A stretch of DNA of 9,292 nt from Ignavibacteriales bacterium (lineage in GTDB: Bacteria > Bacteroidota > Ignavibacteria > UBA10030), in the NCBI GenBank assembly GCA_016207365.1, contig JACQPU010000190.1, positions 1 through 9,292 on the forward strand, read 5' to 3'. The notes beneath the pieces were generated by a model. The model ran no database searches and was not told the DNA's origin. It worked only from the letters and a program-made list of their open reading frames with translations. Made by a program: the position numbers and the translations under genes. Positions 1 to 7,258 of this stretch are shown here, piece by piece (the stretch's first letter is position 1; every line of letters starts with the position of its first letter).

Positions 1-1
1 A

Positions 2-181
2 GGAAGGTTGGAACTTCTTTCAAAAACGCCAATCCAACATGGCAACAAAATCAACACCAAGTTTGAGCTGACGGTTATGAATGCGCTTGCGAAGAGAGAA
101 AATGGGCACAATGGAAACGGAGTGGTCAGACGGTCCAATGGCATTTCAAAATCGTGTGCCTCTTTTGTGACTTTGTGGTAG
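2..181 (+). CDS. Possible C-terminal fragment of an upstream ORF (unrecognised)
   Basis: The second reading frame is open from the left window edge to a TAG at 179-181, giving 59 residues with no start needed if the gene begins upstream. The first part (residues about 2-35) looks like an amphipathic, protein-like stretch; the last 20 residues are low in character (Asn/Gly/Ser rich). I do not recognise a family. An open run of this length can occur by chance, and base composition here is more AT-rich than in the operon, so this may be non-coding. Listed because it is the only candidate for a gene in the left flank. Confidence 0.22.
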   Translation, partial: GRLELLSKTPIQHGNKINTKFELTVMNALAKRENGHNGNGVVRRSNGISKSCASFVTLW

Positions 182-320
182 ATCTTTAACTAGACCACCT
201 TCCTTCTGAATTCCGGCTCGCCTTTAATAGACCAGCCCTGACACTTTTTTGACGTTCGGTTGACGGATTCGTGGCAACAGTCCTTTCTTCATGCTGTATT
301 CTGTATGTGGAACTGACTGA
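182..320 (+). other. Leader/intergenic region upstream of the operon
   Basis: This 139-base stretch precedes the first operon gene and must hold its promoter if transcription starts inside the window. Two TTGACG boxes lie at 249-254 and 260-265, but neither has a good -10 box 16-18 bases downstream; TATTCT at 297-302 is too far from both. The heptamer TAGACCA occurs twice (191-197 and 228-234). A weak GGCT/AGCC pairing (215-218 with 234-237) followed after seven bases by six T residues (245-250) could be a poor terminator for an upstream gene. No small ORF or RNA gene was recognised. Confidence 0.4.
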
Positions 321-1352
321 ATGAGAATGGAAACGAAAATGAGATCCGACGATTTTGATCAACGAGCTGTCGCTATCGATTGCGTCTCCACGTCTTTCCT
401 GGCAGGACTCATTGCGGTGGCCCTTTTGTTCCCTTCGAGAATCCCGGGCGCTGCAGATCTAGTCTTAAGACTGGCTATCGCCGGCACTCTTCATTGCGGC
501 TTGATATGGACGGCACGCATACTTCCTGCCGGACGCTCGCGGGCCGCAGTGCGAATTGCCGACCTCGCCGTCCTACTTGCGTTCCTCTTCGACCAAATGC
601 AGTATTTTCAGCAAGTGCTGCACGATTCCTGGCTTGACCCTATGGTTGCATCGATGGAATACAAATTATTGGGGACCAACATTACGGTTGCCCTGGAGCG
701 ATTCACACATCCCGTCGTCACGGAGGGGATGATGTTTGCGTATGTCATGTATCTCCCCCTCCTGCCGACTGTCGCTTTTCTCCTGTACCGATCCGGCGGG
801 GACCAGGCCCTCCACGATTACCTTCTTAATCTCGGCCTCATGTTCATGGTTTGCTTCATAGGATACATCATCTATCCGGTGGCGGGGCCCATGTTTTTCT
901 CCCCGGAACAATACTCGGTCCCGCTGCAAGGTGGACTCTTTGCCTGGTGCGGCGAATGGATCCGACACAACCAACATTATCCGGGCGGGAGCGTCCCCAG
1001 CGCACACTGTGCGGCGGCAACAGGAATGCTCATTATGACGTTTCGGTATCATCGCAATCTCTTCTCTTTTCTTCTCCCCACGATTCTGATTATTTATCTT
1101 GCGACAGTTTACGGCCGCTACCACTATCCAACGGATTCCGTTTTAGGGATTCTCACTGCTCTTCTTGTCATCCGCTTCAGCCCGGCCGTGATTCGGGGGG
1201 TAACTCTGCTCTCCACGCGCGTAACGGCCACACGTGCCGCGTTGAAGCTCGCTCTCGAGAGAAGAACAAGCGGAGGTACCTTCCCTCTCGCCAGCAACGA
1301 TTTTTCCACGGTGAAAGAAAGCAATGGGGAGCAATTGGGAGTGAACCAATGA
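321..1352 (+). CDS. PAP2-superfamily integral membrane phosphatase/phosphotransferase (IPC-synthase-like)
   Basis: A 343-residue polytopic membrane protein with about six or seven hydrophobic segments (roughly 22-38, 46-66, 77-92, 132-155, 168-190, 246-263, 274-291). The catalytic PAP2 signatures are present: PSAH at 226-229, whose His229 would be the acid/base residue, and GRYHYPTD at 265-272, where His268 would be the phosphate-accepting nucleophile paired with Asp272 (HxxxD). The classic first motif (KxxxxxxRP) is not visible; instead YPVAGP at 185-190 resembles the PAP2_3 branch that includes inositol phosphorylceramide synthases. Members hydrolyse or exchange phosphate esters of lipids at the membrane surface. 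Residues 295-343 form a polar tail. Start choice is uncertain: ATGs at 321, 327 and 339 share the frame and none has a strong ribosome site; GTGGA lies upstream of 321. The stop overlaps the next gene by four bases (ATGA), suggesting translational coupling. Family is secure; substrate is unknown. Confidence 0.86.
   Translation: MRMETKMRSDDFDQRAVAIDCVSTSFLAGLIAVALLFPSRIPGAADLVLRLAIAGTLHCGLIWTARILPAGRSRAAVRIADLAVLLAFLFDQMQYFQQVLHDSWLDPMVASMEYKLLGTNITVALERFTHPVVTEGMMFAYVMYLPLLPTVAFLLYRSGGDQALHDYLLNLGLMFMVCFIGYIIYPVAGPMFFSPEQYSVPLQGGLFAWCGEWIRHNQHYPGGSVPSAHCAAATGMLIMTFRYHRNLFSFLLPTILIIYLATVYGRYHYPTDSVLGILTALLVIRFSPAVIRGVTLLSTRVTATRAALKLALERRTSGGTFPLASNDFSTVKESNGEQLGVNQ
1337..1341 (+). promoter_or_regulatory. 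Ribosome binding site fixing the SDR start at 1349
   Basis: GGGAG sits seven bases upstream of the ATG at 1349, inside the end of the PAP2 gene. It supports starting the reductase here, at the residue just before its nucleotide-binding strand, and not at the upstream in-frame ATG at 851. Confidence 0.7.
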
Positions 1353-2488
1353 ACGAAGTTGTTTTCCTCACAGGTGCAACGGGATTCATCGGGGGCAATA
1401 TCGCAGCGCGAATTCTTAAGAGGAATCCGCGCACCCGGCTCATCGTTCTTGTCCGAGGGACCTCGACCGACGAAGCCAGCGACAGGTTCTGGAAAACAAT
1501 CCTCACAATTGATCCAGAAATTCGACCTGGAGACATGAGAAGTCGCGTTTCGGTGGTACGGGGAGATATAGCTTCTACAAATCTCGGCATGTCTCGGTCG
1601 GATTTGGAAAAGGTGGTAGAGGAAACAACACACGTGATTCATTCCGCCGCCTCAGTCGAGTTCAACTTTTCCCTCGAAGAGGCCAGGGTCACGAATTGCA
1701 CAGGAACAAACAACGTCATGGCGACAGCGAAGCTCGCCTTTGAGCAAGGGAGAGTGCAGCGAATCGGATACATCAGCACCGCTTATGTTTCAGGCAACCG
1801 GGAAGGAACGATCTACGAGCACGAATTGGATCACCGGTGCGGCTTTGCGAACACCTACGAGCAGACAAAGAACGAAGCAGAGCAAGCTGTCCGCCGGCTC
1901 GCCGCCGACCTGCCGATTGTTGTCTTGCGCCCTAGCATCGTCATCGGTGACTCGCAGACCGGGATTACCACTTCCTTCAATGTTCTCTATGCACCGCTGA
2001 GGTTCGTTCTTCAGGGCTTGCTCCCATGCTTGCCTGGATCACCGTCAACGCCTCTTGACGTCGTCCCCGTCGATTTCGTGCGGGACGCAATTTGTCACAT
2101 CACGCTCGAAAGTCGTGAAGGAATCGGAAAGACCTTTCATCTCACAGCGAGTGAAAATGCCGCAACGACCCGGGAAATCGTTGCGCGTACGGTGGAGTTC
2201 TTCAATGAAACTATGGAGAAGCGGCGCGTTGAGAATGTCCACTTTCTCCCGGCGAACGGTTTCCGTCTGGCCCTCCACCAGAGCAGACCAGGCTCCGGAG
2301 CGGCAGAAAAGCTGATTTCCATGTTTGAGTCATATCTGTGCCATCACCGGTTGTTCGACAATTCGAACACAAACGAGATTCTGAAAGAAACCGCGATTCG
2401 TGCGCCCCGCTTTGAAGAGTACTACAGAACCATCCTCGGATACTTTGTCCGGTCATTCTGGGGAAGGGAAATGAAGAAGGCAGCGTGA
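1349..2488 (+). CDS. Extended SDR oxidoreductase, thioester/fatty-acyl reductase type (NAD_binding_4)
   Basis: A 379-residue soluble Rossmann protein. The N-terminus runs straight into the NAD(P)-binding glycine motif TGATGFIG (residues 8-15). The SDR catalytic set is visible: Ser143 in YISTAYVSG, Tyr170 and Lys174 in YEQTK. RPSIVIGDSQTG (194-205) is the usual substrate-side motif of the male-sterility/thioester-reductase branch (fatty acyl-CoA reductases, Lys2-like carboxylate reductases), which reduces acyl thioesters to aldehydes or alcohols. The last ~80 residues (about 300-379) form the variable C-terminal helical part. It is a stand-alone domain, with no fused carrier or adenylation domain, so the acyl donor would be acyl-CoA or a separate ACP. 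The reading frame is open upstream to an ATG at 851, but that 166-residue extension overlaps the PAP2 gene, has no domain character and is out of line with family length. Start overlaps the preceding stop (ATGA). A sugar epimerase or ceramide-reductase-like role remains possible. Confidence 0.88.
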   Translation: MNEVVFLTGATGFIGGNIAARILKRNPRTRLIVLVRGTSTDEASDRFWKTILTIDPEIRPGDMRSRVSVVRGDIASTNLGMSRSDLEKVVEETTHVIHSAASVEFNFSLEEARVTNCTGTNNVMATAKLAFEQGRVQRIGYISTAYVSGNREGTIYEHELDHRCGFANTYEQTKNEAEQAVRRLAADLPIVVLRPSIVIGDSQTGITTSFNVLYAPLRFVLQGLLPCLPGSPSTPLDVVPVDFVRDAICHITLESREGIGKTFHLTASENAATTREIVARTVEFFNETMEKRRVENVHFLPANGFRLALHQSRPGSGAAEKLISMFESYLCHHRLFDNSNTNEILKETAIRAPRFEEYYRTILGYFVRSFWGREMKKAA

Positions 2489-2506
2489 TAACGGTGCGAA
2501 TGGACC

Positions 2507-3454
2507 ATGAAAACCTTGATGCTTGAAATATCCGAGCCCGGGTTCGTCCGCAGGATGAGGATTTATCTTGCTGAAATGTTCCCACTTCCAATCCGGTTCG
2601 CATCTTCTCTGCTGATGTACGGAAGTTTTGCAGCAATTCTCCGCCGAATGCAGGGATGGCCCGATGCTACTGTTTCCTTTCACACTCTTGCGGGAATTCT
2701 CAGTGTTTTCCTGGTCCTTCTCATGTTACGGCTGATGGATGAATTGAAAGACAAAGTGGTCGACTACAGGCTTTTTAGAGACCGGCCACTGCCTTCCGGG
2801 AAGGTCCTTGAACGGGACATCCGTTTGAGCCTTTGGCTTGTGACCGGGCTTTTCCTGATGTTAAACATGGCGATAGGCCGCGCGTTTTGGATGGCCGTCA
2901 TTGTGATCCTCTACGCTTACCTCATGTTCAAATTCTTCTTCGTCCCGCAACTGCTGAAGCGGAACCTCCTGCTGACCCTCGCCACCCACAATCCGATCAT
3001 TCCGTTGTTGCTTCTCTTCCTTGTCGCTCTCCTGGCCGATGAGAACAAACGCGGATTGAGCGATCTTCATTGGCTCCCGATTTTACTGTTGATCGCGCAA
3101 TACTGGTCGATGTCTTTTGCCTGGGAGATCGCACGAAAGATCCGGGCCGCAGAAGAGGAGAACGAATATGTGACATACTCGAGAATTTTCGGCCGATGGG
3201 GCGCTGTGGGAACAGCAGCCGCCGCCCAAACAATCGCATTGGGACTCGGATTATCTTTCTGCGTTTCACTTTCCCTTTCAGTCTTCTACGTCCTTATCCT
3301 CTGTGCGGGATACGTGATCGTTGCAGCCGCGTACGTGCGCTTCCTGGTGTCTCCGAATTCCAGGACATCAAAACTAAGACCTTTCGCCGAGATGTTCCTT
3401 TTAAGCGCGATGGCTGCAGGCTTCGTCGAACAATTCGTGCGTTTCCATCCATGA
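2507..3454 (+). CDS. UbiA-superfamily prenyltransferase-like membrane protein
   Basis: A 315-residue, very hydrophobic protein with about eight membrane segments (for example 59-76, 105-122, 127-146, 164-177, 188-203, 232-250, 255-277, 293-308). The UbiA signature is readable after the second helix: Asp78, Glu79, Asp82 and Asp86 correspond to NDxxDxxxD, followed by RDRPLPSG at 91-98, matching the conserved RPLPSG block. Family members transfer prenyl (or other) chains from diphosphate donors to aromatic, quinone-precursor or glycerol-phosphate acceptors in the membrane, using Mg2+ held by two Asp-rich motifs. The second motif is degenerate: where DxxGD is expected, the protein has WEIARKIRAAEEE (206-218), followed by YSRIFG (224-229) in the usual place of TLA/S-type residues. 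The protein may therefore use a different substrate or metal geometry. The start ATG at 2507 has only a weak GGA upstream; an in-frame TAA at 2489-2491 rules out an upstream start. Gap to the SDR is 18 bases; substrate unknown. Confidence 0.77.
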   Translation: MKTLMLEISEPGFVRRMRIYLAEMFPLPIRFASSLLMYGSFAAILRRMQGWPDATVSFHTLAGILSVFLVLLMLRLMDELKDKVVDYRLFRDRPLPSGKVLERDIRLSLWLVTGLFLMLNMAIGRAFWMAVIVILYAYLMFKFFFVPQLLKRNLLLTLATHNPIIPLLLLFLVALLADENKRGLSDLHWLPILLLIAQYWSMSFAWEIARKIRAAEEENEYVTYSRIFGRWGAVGTAAAAQTIALGLGLSFCVSLSLSVFYVLILCAGYVIVAAAYVRFLVSPNSRTSKLRPFAEMFLLSAMAAGFVEQFVRFHP

Positions 3455-3461
3455 GGAACCC

Positions 3462-6122
3462 ATGATTCCCGAGACTACCAAGATTCTCCTCTCCAAAACG
3501 AACGAGCACGGCGTGAGTGAAAAGGTCGTGGGTGGAAAGGGCTGGAATCTGTTTCGTCTAGCCGCGACCGGATTTCTGGTGCCGCGATGGTCCGTGATTC
3601 CCAGCAATCTTTTTGCTGAAGTCCTCTTGGCCAACCATGACACCATATCGAGCCTTCTGATGCACGCCGACTATTCAAGCCAGGACAGCCTTGTGTCTGT
3701 CTCGCGACAAATCAATCAGATCATGCAGTCGCCGGAAGTTCTCTCCATGCTTGCCGACAGCATTGAGGACGCCATCAGGGTTGAATTTGGTAACTGCATG
3801 CACGTCTCCGTTCGCTCGTCCGTAATCGGCGAGGATTCAGTGGAACATTCGTTTGCAGGACTCATGGACTCGTTTCTTTATGTTCCTGTGGCAAATATCA
3901 CCCCTTTCATAGCAAAGGTTTGGGGCTCTGCGTTTTCACCCCGATCACTCATGTACCGACACCGCAAAGGAATCAGCCTTTCGGAGATCTCCACTGCCGT
4001 CATTATTCAGGAAATGGTACATGCCATCTCGTCAGGCGTGCTCTTCACACGAAATCCGGAAACCCGGGAGAAGCAAAGCACCATCGCTGCAGGTTGCGGC
4101 GTCGGCGAAGGGATTGTTGCGGACATCGTGGAGACCGACACCTACACGCTTGACTGGGAAACAGGGGAAATCAGAAAAGAGGTGACCGAAAAAGGATCGA
4201 TGATGGCATTTAATGAGGCATCATTCGCAGGAACCCGCATCGAGGCTGTGCCGGATGAACTGCGGTCCCGGCCCGTTCTGACCGATGATCAGATACGCCA
4301 ATTGCATGACTTAGGATTGAGAGGCGAGCAATCATTTGGCTTGCCGCTGGATATCGAGTGGGCATTCGATGAACGAGGAACGTTATTTGTTCTTCAGGCG
4401 CGCCCAATTGTTTTTCCGCCTCAAACTCGCTCCAACGGATCCGTCCGGATTTGGGAGAATTCGAACATTGTTGAGAGCTATCCCGGCATCACACTGCCGT
4501 TGACGTTCAGCTTTGTCCGCGAAGGTTATGAGCTCTCATTCTACAATGCAACGCGCGGATTCTTTCCATTCAAAAGAATGCCCGAGCAGGTTGCCCCCTT
4601 CTTCCGCAATATGATCGGACTTCTTGACGGCCGAATCTACTACAACCTTCTCAATTGGTACCAAATGCTCTCGTACTTGCCCGGCTTCAGGCAGCACAAG
4701 AAGTCGTGGGACCAAATGATCGGTATTTCCCGGGACCTTGACTTTCCCGTAAGCCGGCTTTCTTTCTTCGTCAGGTTCTTCTCATTCCTTCGTGCCGCGA
4801 CAAAACTGGTCGCGATTCGTGGCAATGCAAAACGGTTCTCTCGCCGTTTTAGAACATTTTACCGTCGATTCGGGAAGATTGATCTCACAAGCGCTTCGGA
4901 GCAGGAATTGGTGAGGATCTATGACGAGATGAAGGTTGAACTGAACAAGATTTGGTACCTGACTCTTTACAACGATTTCGCTGCGATGAAGTATTACGAC
5001 TGGCTCAAGAAGCTCTCCAGCCGTTTCGCGGCGGCCGTTGATCCCAACCTCCACAATAACCTGCTGTGCGGTGAGAAAGGCGTGGAAAGTGTCGAGCCGG
5101 TGCGTTCACTGCTGAGGATAGCAGAAATCATCCGACGAGATTCTGGTTTCACATCGCTTCTGAACTGCGGAGACAACCCCGACATTTGGATGCAAATCCA
5201 AGGAAACCCGGCATACGAACGACTCAAGATCGCCCTGGAACAACATCTTGAAGCATACGGTGATCGAGGCCTCGAAGAGCTGAAACTCGAGCGACCGACA
5301 TTCCGGGATGATCCGTCCTCGCTCATCGGACTGATCAAGAACTATTGTCTTTTGCATCTCTCCGTGGAGGGCATGGAGCAGCAGGAGCAATCTATTCGAA
5401 AGGAAGCGGAGAGAACTATCCGCCGGGCCATACGGAATCCCCTTCAGCGATTGCTGTTCAGGTTCATTCTCCGGAATGCGCGTTGTGCCATTGCCAACCG
5501 CGAAAACATGAGGTTCGCAAGAAGCAAGATGTTTGGAATCATGAGACGAATGTTCCGCCGGTTCGGAGAGCTCTTTGCCGGGAACAACCTCCTTTCGTCG
5601 GCGGTCGACATCTATTATATGACAGTCGAGGAGACGTTCGGAATCGTTCAAGGGACAGCGGTCACTCAAAACTTGCGGGCGCTTGTCGATCTGCGGAAGA
5701 AAGAGTACGAAGCATTCGCAATGCGAAACCCGGGCGAACGTATTGAAACAACGGGCATCCCCTATCTGAATAATCTTTCAGGCACCCCTGCGACGCTCGA
5801 AAGCTGCAAAGAGTTAAAGGGTATCGGATGCTCTTCGGGAATCGTGGAAGGAGAGGCCAGAATTGTTCTCGATCCGAAGACCCCAAATGAATCAAGCGGG
5901 AAGATCCTTGTTGCCAGATCGACTGATCCGGGATGGGTCTTTCTGATGATTTCATCCAAAGGAATTATTGTTGAAAAAGGGAGCGTCCTTTCCCACACGG
6001 CAATTATCGGAAGGGAGCTTGGTATTCCGACCGTCGTTGGGGTAGCAAACGCAACAAAGCTCATTCCCGATGGGGCAACCGTTCAACTCGATGGAACAAG
6101 GGGAGCGATCCGATGGGTATAG
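3462..6122 (+). CDS. PEP-synthase-like dikinase/phosphotransferase lacking the PEP-binding barrel (rifampin phosphotransferase layout)
   Basis: An 886-residue protein in three parts. Residues 1-320 are the PPDK/PEP-synthase ATP-binding region: VGGKGWNL (23-30, Lys26), SVRSS (116-120, Arg118), EDSVEHSFAG (124-133), SGVLFTRNP (191-199), and the closing DIEWAFD...LQARP block (297-315). Residues about 330-780 are a long helical region rich in Arg and aromatic residues with no motif I recognise. Residues about 785-886 are the mobile phosphohistidine domain, with SGIVEGEARI (792-801), DPGW (822-825) and GSVLSHTAIIGRELGIPTVVG (840-860), where His845 is the expected phosphocarrier. The chain ends about 40 residues after this His, so the C-terminal PEP/pyruvate TIM barrel of true PEP synthase is absent. 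Rifampin phosphotransferases share this order and length; there the middle domain binds the acceptor. By analogy this enzyme would split ATP to AMP plus Pi and phosphorylate an unknown acceptor bound by the middle region. GAGGAA (3453-3458) precedes the ATG; the gene follows the UbiA stop by seven bases. Confidence 0.9.
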   Translation: MIPETTKILLSKTNEHGVSEKVVGGKGWNLFRLAATGFLVPRWSVIPSNLFAEVLLANHDTISSLLMHADYSSQDSLVSVSRQINQIMQSPEVLSMLADSIEDAIRVEFGNCMHVSVRSSVIGEDSVEHSFAGLMDSFLYVPVANITPFIAKVWGSAFSPRSLMYRHRKGISLSEISTAVIIQEMVHAISSGVLFTRNPETREKQSTIAAGCGVGEGIVADIVETDTYTLDWETGEIRKEVTEKGSMMAFNEASFAGTRIEAVPDELRSRPVLTDDQIRQLHDLGLRGEQSFGLPLDIEWAFDERGTLFVLQARPIVFPPQTRSNGSVRIWENSNIVESYPGITLPLTFSFVREGYELSFYNATRGFFPFKRMPEQVAPFFRNMIGLLDGRIYYNLLNWYQMLSYLPGFRQHKKSWDQMIGISRDLDFPVSRLSFFVRFFSFLRAATKLVAIRGNAKRFSRRFRTFYRRFGKIDLTSASEQELVRIYDEMKVELNKIWYLTLYNDFAAMKYYDWLKKLSSRFAAAVDPNLHNNLLCGEKGVESVEPVRSLLRIAEIIRRDSGFTSLLNCGDNPDIWMQIQGNPAYERLKIALEQHLEAYGDRGLEELKLERPTFRDDPSSLIGLIKNYCLLHLSVEGMEQQEQSIRKEAERTIRRAIRNPLQRLLFRFILRNARCAIANRENMRFARSKMFGIMRRMFRRFGELFAGNNLLSSAVDIYYMTVEETFGIVQGTAVTQNLRALVDLRKKEYEAFAMRNPGERIETTGIPYLNNLSGTPATLESCKELKGIGCSSGIVEGEARIVLDPKTPNESSGKILVARSTDPGWVFLMISSKGIIVEKGSVLSHTAIIGRELGIPTVVGVANATKLIPDGATVQLDGTRGAIRWV

Positions 6123-7246
6123 AGCATTTCACCTCCGATCCCGATCTGTTGGATCAATTCATTCGGCTGGGCCACGAGCTCTATCGCGACGACCCGCAAT
6201 GGATTCCCCCGTTCAGGAAGAACCTGCTCTACCAGTTCTCTTCTCCTTCTCCCTTTTCACGGCAGCCCGGGACTTTGTATCGAAATTTCATCGCGCTTCA
6301 GGACCGAAAAGTCGTTGGCCGCATCTCGGCTTTTGTGAATCCTCAACTCCTCAATCCGGATGGAAAGGCTGCGGGAACAATCGGCTTCTTTGAATGCGTC
6401 AATGACTATTCTGTTGCCCGTGATCTGCTCGATGCCTCCACGCGATGGCTGAAGGAGGAAGGCGGCCGCTCCGTTGTCTGGGGACCGATGAATTACGACA
6501 TCTGGCATGGATACCGGATGATGATCCACGGATTCGATCAGAAAACTTTTTGCGGCGAGCCATACAACAAACCCTGGTATCCTGAGTTTTTTGAACGGTT
6601 CGGGTTTACCACAAGGCAAACATGGGATTCTGTCGATATCATTGGCCGGGAATCTTTTGAAAAAGTCATGAGGCGGGGCGCCGAGCGCCTGAATCAGGTA
6701 TCTCAACACGGATATCGGTTTGTCCCGTTCGATATGCTGAAATACGACAGCGAAGTTCGCAACCTCTACGATCTGTTGTGTCAATCGTTTGCGTCATTCC
6801 TGGGGTACACGCCAACGGGCTTCAGTGAATTCAGAAGAATATTTGGTCCTCATCGACTGGCCATCGATCCAGCCTTGTTTGTCTTTGCAAGAGATGAGTG
6901 TGACAGGCTTGCGGGTTTTGCAGGATCGTTCCTCGATATTTCCGACGGTGTCCGGACCATGCGAGGGAGTGACAGCCTGCTTGCGCGATGGAGATTCTAC
7001 CGCCGGAGAAAATGCACGAACCGCATCATCTTCTATCTGGGCGGAGTTACACCGCAGGAAGCGATCAGGAAAGCAGGTCTGGGTCGGGCCGCTTTCTATC
7101 ACGTCCTTCAGCAGGCCCTGAACCGCGGGCACGAACATGTCGTTGTTGCTCTCATGGCGCAAGGAAACATTGTCCGGGGCATTCTGAACGGCATGATGGC
7201 ACAGGCCCAACGGCGGTATGCACTTTACGAACTGAACGTTCATTAA
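6113..7246 (+). CDS. YghO-like double-GNAT acyltransferase-fold protein
   Basis: A 377-residue soluble protein that resembles the widespread, mostly uncharacterised YghO-type family, which contains two GNAT-like halves. Hallmarks: DDPQWIPPFR (26-35), KVVGRISAFVNPQLLNPDGK (66-85), GFFEC (91-95), WLKEEGGRSVVWGPMNYD (112-129), HGFD (139-142), PYNKPWYPEFFERFGF (150-165), and in the second half GLGRAAFYHVLQQALNRGH (322-340) followed by VALMAQGNIVRGIL (345-358), the usual acyl-CoA-binding turn and Asn-containing strand of GNAT proteins. The family's common GPxNFSxND stretch is here GPMNYDIWHG, a divergence that could alter the acceptor. It starts 10 bases before the dikinase gene ends, with an excellent AAGGGGAG site at 6098-6105, seven bases upstream of ATG. 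By fold it would move an acyl group from CoA or ACP to an amine or hydroxyl; the actual reaction is unknown. A related fold is used in some bacterial lipid N-acylations, so a lipid role is possible but not shown. Confidence 0.8.
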   Translation: MGIEHFTSDPDLLDQFIRLGHELYRDDPQWIPPFRKNLLYQFSSPSPFSRQPGTLYRNFIALQDRKVVGRISAFVNPQLLNPDGKAAGTIGFFECVNDYSVARDLLDASTRWLKEEGGRSVVWGPMNYDIWHGYRMMIHGFDQKTFCGEPYNKPWYPEFFERFGFTTRQTWDSVDIIGRESFEKVMRRGAERLNQVSQHGYRFVPFDMLKYDSEVRNLYDLLCQSFASFLGYTPTGFSEFRRIFGPHRLAIDPALFVFARDECDRLAGFAGSFLDISDGVRTMRGSDSLLARWRFYRRRKCTNRIIFYLGGVTPQEAIRKAGLGRAAFYHVLQQALNRGHEHVVVALMAQGNIVRGILNGMMAQAQRRYALYELNVH

Positions 7247-7254
7247 AGCGGATT

Positions 7255-7258
7255 GAGG
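7255..7258 (+). promoter_or_regulatory. Ribosome binding site deciding the permease start
   Basis: GAGG lies six bases before ATG 7265. The same tetramer abuts ATG 7259 and overlaps the alternative TTG codon at 7253 (TTGAGGATG), so it cannot serve either. It therefore favours 7265 as the permease start. Confidence 0.6.

Noticed and set aside
215..250. Intrinsic terminator from GGCT/AGCC followed by six T residues
   Set aside because: Only a 4-bp stem with a 15-base loop and a 7-base gap before the T run; too weak to call.
249..302. Sigma70-like promoter from TTGACG (249-254 or 260-265) and TATTCT (297-302)
   Set aside because: Spacers are 42 and 31 bases, far outside 16-18; no better -10 box is at the right distance. 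A FCB-type TAnnTTTG box was also not found at proper spacing.
666..1124. A 152-codon minus-strand open frame
   Set aside because: Opposite the PAP2 catalytic region; charged, low-complexity translation with no motif.
5106..5669. A 187-codon minus-strand open frame
   Set aside because: Opposite the helical middle of the dikinase gene; no recognisable domain and no ribosome site.
3462..6122. Annotating the dikinase as true PEP synthase (ppsA) or as a rifampicin-resistance gene
   Set aside because: The C-terminal PEP/pyruvate barrel with its catalytic Cys is absent, ruling out ordinary PEP synthase; operon context and lack of pocket evidence do not support a drug-resistance assignment.
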